A stretch of 64,000 nt of DNA from Polaribacter sp. L3A8 (GTDB taxonomy: Bacteria; Bacteroidota; Bacteroidia; Flavobacteriales; Flavobacteriaceae), in the NCBI RefSeq assembly GCF_009796785.1, contig NZ_CP047026.1:3826501-3890500 (forward strand), given 5' to 3'. Each line of letters opens with the position of its first letter. The stretch's first letter is position 1. Made by a program: the position numbers and the translations under genes. This document shows positions 18,430 to 27,677 of the stretch, piece by piece. The notes beneath the pieces are model-generated. The model worked only from the letters and a program-made list of their open reading frames with translations, was not told the origin of the DNA and ran no database searches.

Positions 18430-20541
18430 TTATTCATTTTTTAAGATGAGTGTAATACTTAGTCTTATTTCTCCATAAGATACTTCTTCGTTTAGCTTAT
18501 CGTAAATAGGTTTCAATTCTATTTTTCTTTCTAATTCATTAAATGCAACGCGTACTTTGTCTACAACTTCTTGGGAAACAAGTTTTTCTAAATCAACATT
18601 TTTTCCTTCCATGTATAATTGAGATAAATGAGAGTAGATCGTGGTAATAGATAAACTTCTTTCTTCTGCGATCTCTGTTGGGGTTAAACCTGTATTATAT
18701 AAATTAAAGGTTTTTTGTATCGTTGTAATTTTTCTGGGTTTTGCTACGCTTTTAAATTTGCGGATGACACTCATAAACTCATCACCATATTTTTCCATTT
18801 TGTTCATACCTACTCCAGAAATTGCTAAAAATTCATTTTCTGTTGTAGGAAGTACACTTGCCATTAATTTTAATGTTTTGTCATTAAAAATGATGTAAGC
18901 GGGCATTTTTTCTTCCTTTGAAATAGTGTATCTTATTTTTTTAAGTTCTGATAATAAATCGTTATTAGATTCGCCTCCAGTTATTGTTTTTGTTGTTTTT
19001 TGAATTTTCTTTTTATCATCAACCTTTACAGGCGTTGTTAATCGTATTGTTTTCTCTCCTTTTAAAACTTCCCAACCAATTGGTGATATTTTTAAGGCAG
19101 AATTTTCGCTATACATTATTTCTATAAGCCCTTGATTTGCCATTTGAATTACATAATCTCGCCAATCAAAAAAGCTAACATCTTTACCAATTCCGTAGGT
19201 TTTTAAATTGAAGTATTGTTTTGTGTGAATATCTGCATTATTACTTCCTCTTAACACATTTATCAACATGGTAATTCCGTCTTTTTCTTTCATTCTTGCA
19301 ATTCCAGAAAGTGCTTTTTGAGTTAAAACAGTGCCTTCAAAATCTTTAGGAGGATTTTCGCAAACATCACAATTGCCACAGTTTTCAGTAAGATGTTCTC
19401 CAAAATAGGATAATAATATTTTTCTTCTACAAGATTTTGCTTCTGCAAATTGAAGCATTCTATTTAATTTTTCTTTTTGCATGGCACTATTTGCTCCTCC
19501 ATCTGCAAACTGACTGTACAATACAAAATCTCTCATATTGTAGTATAAAACAGTTTCTGAAGGCAATCCATCTCTTCCTGCTCTTCCTATTTCTTGGTAA
19601 TAGCCTTCAAGGTTTTTTGGTAAGTTATAGTGAATTACAAAACGAACATTAGATTTGTCAATTCCCATTCCGAATGCGATGGTAGCAACTACTATTTTTA
19701 TATCATCATTTATAAAATCTGTTTGTGTGCTTTCTCTTTCTTCATGATTCATGCCTGCGTGATAAAACGCTACAGAATGTCCTTCTTTTTTAAGGTAGTT
19801 TGCAACTTCTTCTGTGTTTTTTCTGCTTAAGCAATAGATAATACCACTTTCATCTTTTCTTCTTCTTATAAAACTGGTGATTTCTTGTAGCTTTTTCTTT
19901 TTTTGAACTTGTCCTCTTACTTCAATGCTTAAATTTTTTCTATCGAAAGAAGAAATAAATAGTTTCGAATTTGTTAAACCTAATTGATTCTCAATATCTT
20001 TTCTAGCAGATTTATCCGCTGTAGCGGTTAAGGCCATAAAAGGAACCTTTGGTAATGAATTTCTAAAGACTTTTAATTGTGTGTATTCTGGTCTAAAATC
20101 ATGTCCCCACATACTAACGCAATGGGCTTCATCAATGGCTACTAATTTTATGTTTAGTTGTTTTAACCAAGTATTACGAACGGCTATTAATTTTTCTGGT
20201 GATAAATATAAAAGTTGTATTTCTCCGTTAATGGCTTTGTTAATTACTTCGTTTTCTTCTTGTGTAGAAATAGAGCTGTTAAAGAAATCGGCTTTTATTC
20301 CGTTTGCTTTTAAAGCTTGTACTTGGTCTTTCATTAATGAAATAAGCGGAGAAACTACAATTGTAATTCCATCAAATAATAATGCAGGAATTTGGAAGCA
20401 AATAGATTTTCCTCCTCCTGTTGGCATTAATACAAAACTATCTTTTCCTTCTATGGTTCGGTCTATGATTTCTTCTTGCAAAGGACGAAAATTATCGTAA
20501 CCGTATATGTTTTTTAAAAGAGTATGTGTTTGCTTTTTCAC
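18430..20541 (-). CDS. recQ: ATP-dependent DNA helicase RecQ
   Basis: 703 residues. SF2 helicase motifs in order: motif 0 FRPLQEEII, motif I MPTGGGKSICFQIPA, motif Ia VVSPLISLMKDQV, motif II AIDEAHCVSMWGHDFRPEY, motif III MALTATAD, motif IV GIIYCLSRK, motif V ATIAFGMGIDKSNVRFVIHYNLPKNLEGYYQEIGRAGRDG. A zinc-binding RQC region follows (CRRKILLSYFGEHLTENCGNCDVCENP) and then an HRDC-like domain (IIFNDKTLKLMASVLPTTENEFLAISGVG) and a C-terminal winged/HTH stretch (SITTIYSHLSQLYMEGK). RecQ unwinds DNA 3'-5' in recombination and fork repair. Single gene with its own spacing. Confidence 0.97.
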   Translation of the reverse strand: MKKQTHTLLKNIYGYDNFRPLQEEIIDRTIEGKDSFVLMPTGGGKSICFQIPALLFDGITIVVSPLISLMKDQVQALKANGIKADFFNSSISTQEENEVINKAINGEIQLLYLSPEKLIAVRNTWLKQLNIKLVAIDEAHCVSMWGHDFRPEYTQLKVFRNSLPKVPFMALTATADKSARKDIENQLGLTNSKLFISSFDRKNLSIEVRGQVQKKKKLQEITSFIRRRKDESGIIYCLSRKNTEEVANYLKKEGHSVAFYHAGMNHEERESTQTDFINDDIKIVVATIAFGMGIDKSNVRFVIHYNLPKNLEGYYQEIGRAGRDGLPSETVLYYNMRDFVLYSQFADGGANSAMQKEKLNRMLQFAEAKSCRRKILLSYFGEHLTENCGNCDVCENPPKDFEGTVLTQKALSGIARMKEKDGITMLINVLRGSNNADIHTKQYFNLKTYGIGKDVSFFDWRDYVIQMANQGLIEIMYSENSALKISPIGWEVLKGEKTIRLTTPVKVDDKKKIQKTTKTITGGESNNDLLSELKKIRYTISKEEKMPAYIIFNDKTLKLMASVLPTTENEFLAISGVGMNKMEKYGDEFMSVIRKFKSVAKPRKITTIQKTFNLYNTGLTPTEIAEERSLSITTIYSHLSQLYMEGKNVDLEKLVSQEVVDKVRVAFNELERKIELKPIYDKLNEEVSYGEIRLSITLILKNE

Positions 20542-20771
20542 TTTTTCAATAATTAGAATGCGAAGATACGGGTTCTCTGTAAATCTATAGGAAGATAGCT
20601 TGTTGATGTTCTTTTATAATTACATCTTATTGGGAGTTTGACAATAATAAAGATTGTTAGAATTAAGTATAGTATTGTGCTTTTAGAGAAAATATTAAGA
20701 CCAATAGGAGTGGAGTTAAAGTGTTTTTTATTGTTGATAAAAGTTGTGTTTTATAAATATTGAAATATAAA

Positions 20772-20804
20772 AAAAGCCTCAAAGAAAATGTCTTTAAGGC
20801 TTTT
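20772..20804 (-). terminator. Intrinsic terminator downstream of mdh
   Basis: Stem aaaagcctcaaaga with tctttaaggctttt (one mismatch), with an A-run on the plus strand that becomes a T-run in the mdh transcript, which ends at 20845. The remainder of the 300-base gap 20542-20844 holds nothing else I can support. Confidence 0.75.
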
Positions 20805-20844
20805 AAATATTAAATAATATGTTAGATAAAATCTATTAATAGAT

Positions 20845-21771
20845 TTATAATTCTAATAATCCGTTAGTTGCTTTTACACCAACTGCAGATTCTGCTAATT
20901 TTGCTTTTTCAGCATCTGTTAAGCTAATTTCAACAATTTTTTCAATTCCGTTAGCACCTAATACACAAGGTACACCAATTGATAAATCGCTTAAACCAAA
21001 TTCACCTTCTAATAAAGCAGAACAAGGGAATATTTTTTTAGTATCACAAGCAATTGCTTGAACCATTGCAGAAACTGCTGCACCTGGAGCATACCAAGCA
21101 GAAGTACCTAATAAACCTGTAAGGGTTGCTCCACCAACTTTAGTATCTTGTACAACTTGATCCATACGTTCTTCAGATAAAAATTCTGAAACAACAACAC
21201 TATTTCTAGCTGCTTTTCCTATTAATGGTACCATTCCTTTATCTGAGTGACCTCCAATAACCATTCCGTCAACATCAGAAATAGGAGCTCCTAAAGCTTC
21301 TGCCAATCTGTATTTAAAACGAGCAGAGTCTAAAGCACCACCCATTCCAATAATTTTGTTTTTAGGTAAACTTGTAGTTTTGTGAACCAAGTAAGTCATT
21401 GTATCCATTGGGTTAGATACTACAATTATGATTGTGTTAGGAGAATGTTCGATTAAGTTAGCTGAAACTGTTTTTACAATACCTGCATTAATACCAATTA
21501 ATTCTTCACGAGTCATTCCTGGTTTACGAGGAATACCAGAGGTAATTACACAAACATCAGAATTTGCTGTTTTAGAATAATCATTTGTACTCCCTGTTAT
21601 TTTGGTGTCAAAACCATTTAAAGAAGCAGTTTGCATTAAGTCCATTGCTTTCCCTTCTGCAAAACCTTCTTTAATGTCTAAAATAACTACTTCTGCTGCG
21701 AAATCTTTAATTGCGATGTATTCTGCACAACTTGCTCCTACTGCACCTGCTCCTACTACTGAAACTTTCAT
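20845..21771 (-). CDS. mdh: Malate dehydrogenase
   Basis: 308 residues from the ATG complement at 21769-21771. The reading frame could extend to 21813, but a -7 promoter box (TATTTTTG, complement of 21811-21818) covers that position, and the Rossmann fold begins right at MKVSVVGAGAVGAS. Further motifs: DIKEGFAEGKAMDL (NAD ribose-binding Asp), PRKPGMTREELIGINAGIV (substrate-binding arginines), VVSNPMDTMTYL, and the catalytic VIGGHSDKGMVP. This is the LDH-like type of malate dehydrogenase (GAGAVG, IGGHSD) found in Bacteroidetes; it oxidises malate to oxaloacetate in the TCA cycle. A lactate dehydrogenase is unlikely because of the PRKPGMTR loop. Confidence 0.95.
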   Translation of the reverse strand: MKVSVVGAGAVGASCAEYIAIKDFAAEVVILDIKEGFAEGKAMDLMQTASLNGFDTKITGSTNDYSKTANSDVCVITSGIPRKPGMTREELIGINAGIVKTVSANLIEHSPNTIIIVVSNPMDTMTYLVHKTTSLPKNKIIGMGGALDSARFKYRLAEALGAPISDVDGMVIGGHSDKGMVPLIGKAARNSVVVSEFLSEERMDQVVQDTKVGGATLTGLLGTSAWYAPGAAVSAMVQAIACDTKKIFPCSALLEGEFGLSDLSIGVPCVLGANGIEKIVEISLTDAEKAKLAESAVGVKATNGLLEL

Positions 21772-21810
21772 ATATATAATTTTAAGATTTATAATAAATA
21801 TTAACTCTAA

Positions 21811-21818
21811 CAAAAATA
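21811..21818 (-). promoter_or_regulatory. -7 box of the mdh promoter
   Basis: Minus-strand TATTTTTG matches the Bacteroidetes -7 consensus TAnnTTTG exactly and lies 40 bases before the mdh ATG. No confident -33 TTG was located. Confidence 0.55.
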
Positions 21819-21852
21819 CGAAATTTACTTAAGATTTTAGTTCTTTAAAAGT

Positions 21853-21881
21853 AAAAAGACACCCTAAAAAGGTGTCTTTTT
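21853..21881 (-). terminator. Intrinsic terminator of the gene at 21904-22896
   Basis: Perfect 11-bp stem aaaaagacacc / ggtgtcttttt around cctaaaaa-type loop; flanking A/T runs let it act on the minus strand, 22 bases after that gene's stop. Confidence 0.85.
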
Positions 21882-21903
21882 GCGAAAAGGATTTCGAGCT
21901 TTT

Positions 21904-22896
21904 CTATCTAATACTAAATGCAATACCTGCCGAAACAGTATTGTATTCTTGTAGGGTGTAATCTGCAAATATTTTAAAGAAACCTAAGCTAATTCTTGCT
22001 CCAAGAGTTGTTTTAAAACTTGCTGCAGAAAATTTTAAATCAGGTGGCGTTAATTCTTCTTCATTAGCGCCGTCTTTGTCATAAGTGTAGGTTCCGTTCA
22101 TTTTAAAGTCACTGTTTCCAGATCCATAACCAATACCTCCATATACGTTTATAAAAGGAAAGTTTAAAGAAGCCAATGCTTGTACATTAAAAGCTTTTAA
22201 ATCAAATTCTGCTGCTCCGTTTTCTATAGTAAGTTCTTCATTGTCAGTATTTTCAAAGCCATATATTACGTTTAAAGTAGTGTAGGAAGCAAGTAAAGAA
22301 ACGTGTAGAGGTAATTTGTCTAAAGGTCCAAACCAGCTTGTAATTTCTTTCTTTAAACCTAAACCAATCATTTTTGCACTTCCTCCATCATCACCAAAAT
22401 CTGTTTCTGGAAAATAACGAACCATTGCCTCAAATTTGTAAGGTAAACCTACGTTTAATTGTAGGGTAGGTGCAGGGACAGCGCTTACTGGTAAGTCTTC
22501 TGCAATACCTCCAGGCATTTCTACAGAGATTGTTTGTCCATCTTTTTCAATTGTATATGTATTTCCTTGGCTCTCTCCCATTAAAGTAGGTCCTTCATAA
22601 GAACCTCCGTTATGTGTTAGTCCAGTAACCTTAAATATTTCTTTTGAAGAAGGAACTAAAGCACCACTTGCTCCAATAGTTAAATCGAATCCTAAAACTT
22701 TATGTACTTCTGCGGTGTGAGCCCATCCATTATTCATTGAAGATATAAAGCCTTCCATTGCAGGAGCAAAATAACCTTCAAGAAGCTTTTTAGAATCCTC
22801 TTGTCCTCCTAGAATAATTTCTTCAAAACCATCTTGTGCTTTTGCGCTAAATGTTAAGGCGAATACACCTATAAAAATTAAAATTCCTTTTCTCAT
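21904..22896 (-). CDS. DUF6588-like outer-membrane beta-barrel protein
   Basis: 330 residues with signal peptide MRKGILIFIGVFALTFSAKAQ. The mature N-terminus (DSKKLLEGYFAPAMEGFISSMNNGWAHTAEVHKVLGFDLTIGASGALVP) and the following alternating amphipathic strands (MVRYFPETDFGDDGGSAKMIGLGLKKEI, LPLHVSLLASYTTLNVIYGF, INVYGGIGYGSG) are characteristic of a flavobacterial barrel family I recall as DUF6588. Function unknown; probably an outer-membrane protein. It has its own terminator and lies between mdh and gyrB. Confidence 0.65.
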   Translation of the reverse strand: MRKGILIFIGVFALTFSAKAQDGFEEIILGGQEDSKKLLEGYFAPAMEGFISSMNNGWAHTAEVHKVLGFDLTIGASGALVPSSKEIFKVTGLTHNGGSYEGPTLMGESQGNTYTIEKDGQTISVEMPGGIAEDLPVSAVPAPTLQLNVGLPYKFEAMVRYFPETDFGDDGGSAKMIGLGLKKEITSWFGPLDKLPLHVSLLASYTTLNVIYGFENTDNEELTIENGAAEFDLKAFNVQALASLNFPFINVYGGIGYGSGNSDFKMNGTYTYDKDGANEEELTPPDLKFSAASFKTTLGARISLGFFKIFADYTLQEYNTVSAGIAFSIR

Positions 22897-23084
22897 TTTT
22901 AATATATTTTAGTTTGTAATTGGTTAAATTTTACTGGTTTTACGGCTAAAATATAAAAATATATCAATAATCATAGCTGATGAACTTTTTAAACGGTGAA
23001 AAAAAGGTGTTTTTCATTAGTAGTAAGTAGTTTCTGTTTTTTTTAAATAATTGATTTTAAGAATTATTTCATTAAAAAAGGTCA

Positions 23085-23124
23085 TAAAAAAAACACACAT
23101 TTCTAGTATTAGAAATGTGTGTTT
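23085..23124 (-). terminator. Intrinsic terminator of gyrB
   Basis: Perfect 14-bp stem aaacacacatttct (23091-23104) with its complement (23111-23124), A-run on the plus strand giving a U-run in the gyrB message; 25 bases after the gyrB stop. Confidence 0.85.
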
Positions 23125-23148
23125 CATAAAATTATTTAGGTTGAAATT

Positions 23149-25194
<2,046 letters not shown>

Positions 25195-25452
25195 CTATTT
25201 AGTTCAAAAATTATCAACATTTGTTGATTTCTTAAAAGTGGCTTAAATGGCTTAAAAATGATTTTATTTTTGATTTTTGAATTTTTCTTTTGATGTTTTG
25301 AAATCAAAAAAATAAAAAGTGCTTAAATCTTTAAATTTTGAATTTATGGATTTTGAAAATAACAACATATTTAGAATAATAATACCAATTATATGAAATT
25401 AGTGTAAAATAGAATGATAATTTTTTTAGTGATAGTATTTCTATAAAAAAAA

Positions 25453-25552
25453 GTCAATAGTAATGGGTTTTAACCCATTGTAAATGTTTTTTTGGCTAAA
25501 GCTATCTGTGTAATTTATCAATAGCATCCAGCTAAAGCTGGATGCTATTGAC
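25453..25552. repeat. Palindromic intergenic repeat element (about 100 bp)
   Basis: Outer inverted ends gtcaatag (25453-25460) and ctattgac (25545-25552) enclose two further palindromes, atgggttttaacccat (25463-25478) and a nearly perfect 28-base palindrome about agctaaagct (25521-25548). Short non-coding elements with gggttttaaccc and gctaaagct cores are familiar from flavobacterial intergenic regions, as I recall. The element resembles a MITE/REP unit. No gene is present in 25087-25854. Confidence 0.6.
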
Positions 25553-25610
25553 AGGGTTGTCTTAAAAAAAAAGGTGTTTTATTCTCGTTATTTCAAAACA
25601 GGTTAACGGC

Positions 25611-25697
25611 TTGCGTTAGGGATTGCAGTGAAAATCCTTTTGCCTTTTTGTGGCAAAAGATTGTAGTGTAAAGCCCGACCTTTAGGAACGCCCAAAA
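25611..25697 (+). repeat. Intergenic repeat, plus-oriented copy
   Basis: Begins with gcgttagggattg and ends with taaagcccg...aacgcccaaa. The same end blocks recur in reverse orientation at 33641-33727 between trpE and trpG, with a divergent middle. The central part here holds a small inverted repeat (ttttgcc...ggcaaaa). Confidence 0.6.
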
Positions 25698-25809
25698 AAT
25701 ATAAGTAAGGTTTTAAATTATTTGATATGATATTTTATGATATCTATAATTACAAGTTAATATTTTATTGATTATGCAATGGATGTATAAAATGATAGAA
25801 AAGAGGTTT

Positions 25810-25836
25810 TTGTACCATATTTTCTACATATATTTG
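25810..25836 (+). promoter_or_regulatory. Promoter for the gat leader and operon
   Basis: TATATTTG at 25829-25836 is an exact TAnnTTTG -7 box. A TTTG lies at 25809-25812, 16 bases upstream, slightly shorter than the usual spacing. Transcription would start near 25843, giving a leader of about 160 bases before gatC. Confidence 0.55.
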
Positions 25837-25854
25837 TCCATATTAATAGATTAT

Positions 25855-25902
25855 ATGACCATTAATAATAACAATCGTAATTTCAATAATCCTAATTGTT
25901 AG
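25855..25902 (+). CDS. Asn-rich attenuator leader peptide of the gat/aspS operon
   Basis: ATG at 25855, TAG at 25900-25902. The peptide is MTINNNNRNFNNPNC: 8 of 15 residues are asparagine, including four in a row. Leader peptides loaded with the amino acid that the operon handles are the sensor in ribosome-mediated attenuation: lack of charged Asn-tRNA stalls the ribosome on the Asn codons. It lies just after a -7 promoter box and just before a terminator hairpin (25936-25963), upstream of gatC-gatA-gatB::aspS. AT-rich sequence alone makes AAT codons common, but the position, stop and RNA structures argue against chance. Confidence 0.75.
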   Translation: MTINNNNRNFNNPNC

Positions 25903-25963
25903 GGTAAGAAGGTTGTTGTTTAGAAATATATAAATAAAGCCTTCCAAATCGGAAGGCTTTTTT
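25870..25963 (+). promoter_or_regulatory. Asn-responsive transcription attenuator
   Basis: Three mutually exclusive pairings are visible. Segment 1 aacaatc (25870-25876, within the Asn codons) can pair with ggttgtt (25911-25917). Segment 2 gaaggtt (25908-25914) can instead pair with agccttc-type bases of the terminator's 5' arm (five Watson-Crick pairs plus a G-U and an A-U). The terminator itself is aaagccttcc (25936-25945), loop aaatc, ggaaggcttt (25951-25960) and a T-run to 25963. A ribosome stalled at the Asn codons would mask segment 1, favour the 2:3 antiterminator and let transcription enter the gat operon. Confidence 0.7.
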
Positions 25964-26007
25964 CATGTTCTGAACTGGTTTCAGAATCTTAATTAAAAAA
26001 TAAAGAA

Positions 26008-26274
26008 ATGAGCAAAATAATGACGGTAGACATTTTGTCTAGTATTAAAGGAGCAGAGCCATCGGAATCGGTGAATCAATTATTTGAGGTAATTAAAAAT
26101 GCAAATACATCAGATACTAACGTTAATACCAATCATAACAATGCTGTAACTTTAGATGATTTAAGAGAAGATGTTGTTATTGATAGTCCGCAGGCAGAAA
26201 AACAAATAATTATAGAAAACTTTCCGAAAGAAAAGAATGGTTTTTTAGTAGTTTCTAAAGTGATAGAAGAATAA
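26008..26274 (+). CDS. gatC: Divergent GatC-like subunit of Asp/Glu-tRNA amidotransferase
   Basis: 88 residues. The C-terminal half, LREDVVIDSPQAEKQIIIENFPKEKNGFLVVSKVIEE, follows the GatC pattern (LREDxV....xxxxxILxNAPxxxxGFFxVPxVIE) residue by residue; in known GatCAB this arm wraps around GatA and GatB. The N-terminal half has lost the usual HVAHLARL-type helices and is Asn/Thr-rich instead. Size, and position 45 bases after the attenuator and 2 bases before gatA, fit. I am fairly confident in the C-terminal match, less so that it works as a full GatC. Confidence 0.62.
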   Translation: MSKIMTVDILSSIKGAEPSESVNQLFEVIKNANTSDTNVNTNHNNAVTLDDLREDVVIDSPQAEKQIIIENFPKEKNGFLVVSKVIEE

Positions 26275-26276
26275 TT

Positions 26277-27677
26277 ATGGAATCGCAAATACATAAAATT
26301 CACCAGCAATTGGTGAACAAAGAAATTTCGTGTACAAAACTGGTACAAGAAAGATTAGATTTATTAAAATCGAACACCCACAATACTGTCAATTCACTTT
26401 TAGATACATTGGCGCTAGAATTAGCTGCAAAAGTTGATGCTAAGATTGAAAACGGACAAGAAATTGGTTTGTTAGAAGGAATTCCGTTCGGAATTAAAGA
26501 TGTGTACATGGTACAAGGAACTTTAACAACGGCGAGTTCAGATTTACTTAAAAAATATAAATCGCCTTACACGGCAACTGCCATTCAGAAATTATTTGAT
26601 GCAGGCGCAATACCGTTAGTAAAAGAAAATTGTGATTCTTTTGGACACGGTTCATCATCTGAAAACACCATTTTCGGAGCCGTTAAAAACGCAATCAATA
26701 CAGATTTAGTTTCTGGTGGTTCTAGTGGAGGTTCTGCAGTAAATGTTGCCAAAGATTTTACAGTTTTTTCAATTGGTGGAGATACGGGAGGTTCTGTTCG
26801 TCAACCGGCAGGTTATAATAATGTCTACGGATTAAAACCAACCTACGGAAGAATTTCTAGATTTGGATTAATGGCATACGCATCTTCTACAGATTGTGTT
26901 GGACCCATTGCAAAATCGATAGAAGATATTAGAATTGTTTTAAATGTGATGAGTGGTCAAGATATTAAAGATCAAACCACGTATCAATCGGAAGCTATAT
27001 CAGAAGAAAATATTTTAAATGCTGATGAAATAAAAACTGTTGGATACTTTAAAAATTTCATCGAAAACGATGCAATTGATGCAAAAGTAAAAGCGGACTT
27101 TTTAGCAACCATAGAAAAAATAAAAGCCAAAGGAATTGAAGTAAAAGAATTAGATTTCTTTGAGTCTGATACTTTAGTTTCTACCTACTATACTTTAGCA
27201 ATGGCAGAAACAGCATCGAACCTTTCTAGATTAGATGGTACAAATTACGGAAATAGAATAGAGGGCGATACTTTAAAAGATACGTATTCTATTACACGAT
27301 CAGAAAATTTCTCTGAAGAATCTAAACGTAGAATTGTTGGTGGAAACCAAGTATTATCTCAAGGTTTTTCTGATGAAATCTATTTAAAAGGATTAAATGT
27401 AAGAGATCAAATTATAGCTAATTTTGAAAAAGATTTTAAAGAAGTTGCTATTATTTTATCTCCAGTAACACCAAATTCGCCACCAAAAATTGGCGATAGT
27501 TTAAACGATCCTTTAGCAATGTATTTGTCTGATGCGTATACGGTTGGTTTTAGTTTAGGACAATTGCCAACGTTAACAGTGCCACAAGGAACAGAAACAG
27601 GATTGCAAATTACGGCAGCAAAAAATAATGACGAACTTGTTTTGAAGTTTGCTAACTTCTTAAAAGATATGATATAA
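26277..27677 (+). CDS. gatA: Asp-tRNA(Asn)/Glu-tRNA(Gln) amidotransferase subunit A
   Basis: 466 residues of the amidase-signature family. The catalytic region is clear: GIPFGIKDVYMVQG with the catalytic lysine near residue 75, and the signature VSGGSSGGSAVNVAKDFTVFSIGGDTGGSVRQPAGYNNVYGLKPTYGRISRFG carrying the cis-serine and nucleophilic serine of the Ser-cisSer-Lys triad. GatA releases ammonia from glutamine, which is channelled to GatB to amidate Asp-tRNA(Asn) or Glu-tRNA(Gln). Starts 2 bases after gatC and its stop overlaps the start of gatB::aspS by one base, so expression is coupled. Confidence 0.96.
   Translation: MESQIHKIHQQLVNKEISCTKLVQERLDLLKSNTHNTVNSLLDTLALELAAKVDAKIENGQEIGLLEGIPFGIKDVYMVQGTLTTASSDLLKKYKSPYTATAIQKLFDAGAIPLVKENCDSFGHGSSSENTIFGAVKNAINTDLVSGGSSGGSAVNVAKDFTVFSIGGDTGGSVRQPAGYNNVYGLKPTYGRISRFGLMAYASSTDCVGPIAKSIEDIRIVLNVMSGQDIKDQTTYQSEAISEENILNADEIKTVGYFKNFIENDAIDAKVKADFLATIEKIKAKGIEVKELDFFESDTLVSTYYTLAMAETASNLSRLDGTNYGNRIEGDTLKDTYSITRSENFSEESKRRIVGGNQVLSQGFSDEIYLKGLNVRDQIIANFEKDFKEVAIILSPVTPNSPPKIGDSLNDPLAMYLSDAYTVGFSLGQLPTLTVPQGTETGLQITAAKNNDELVLKFANFLKDMI

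Noticed and set aside
20081..20500. 139-codon plus-strand frame over recQ
   Set aside because: Antisense to helicase motifs of RecQ; no independent evidence.
21772..21813. Longer N-terminus for malate dehydrogenase
   Set aside because: The extra residues are not family-like and the region holds a -7 promoter box; ATG at 21771 begins the Rossmann fold.
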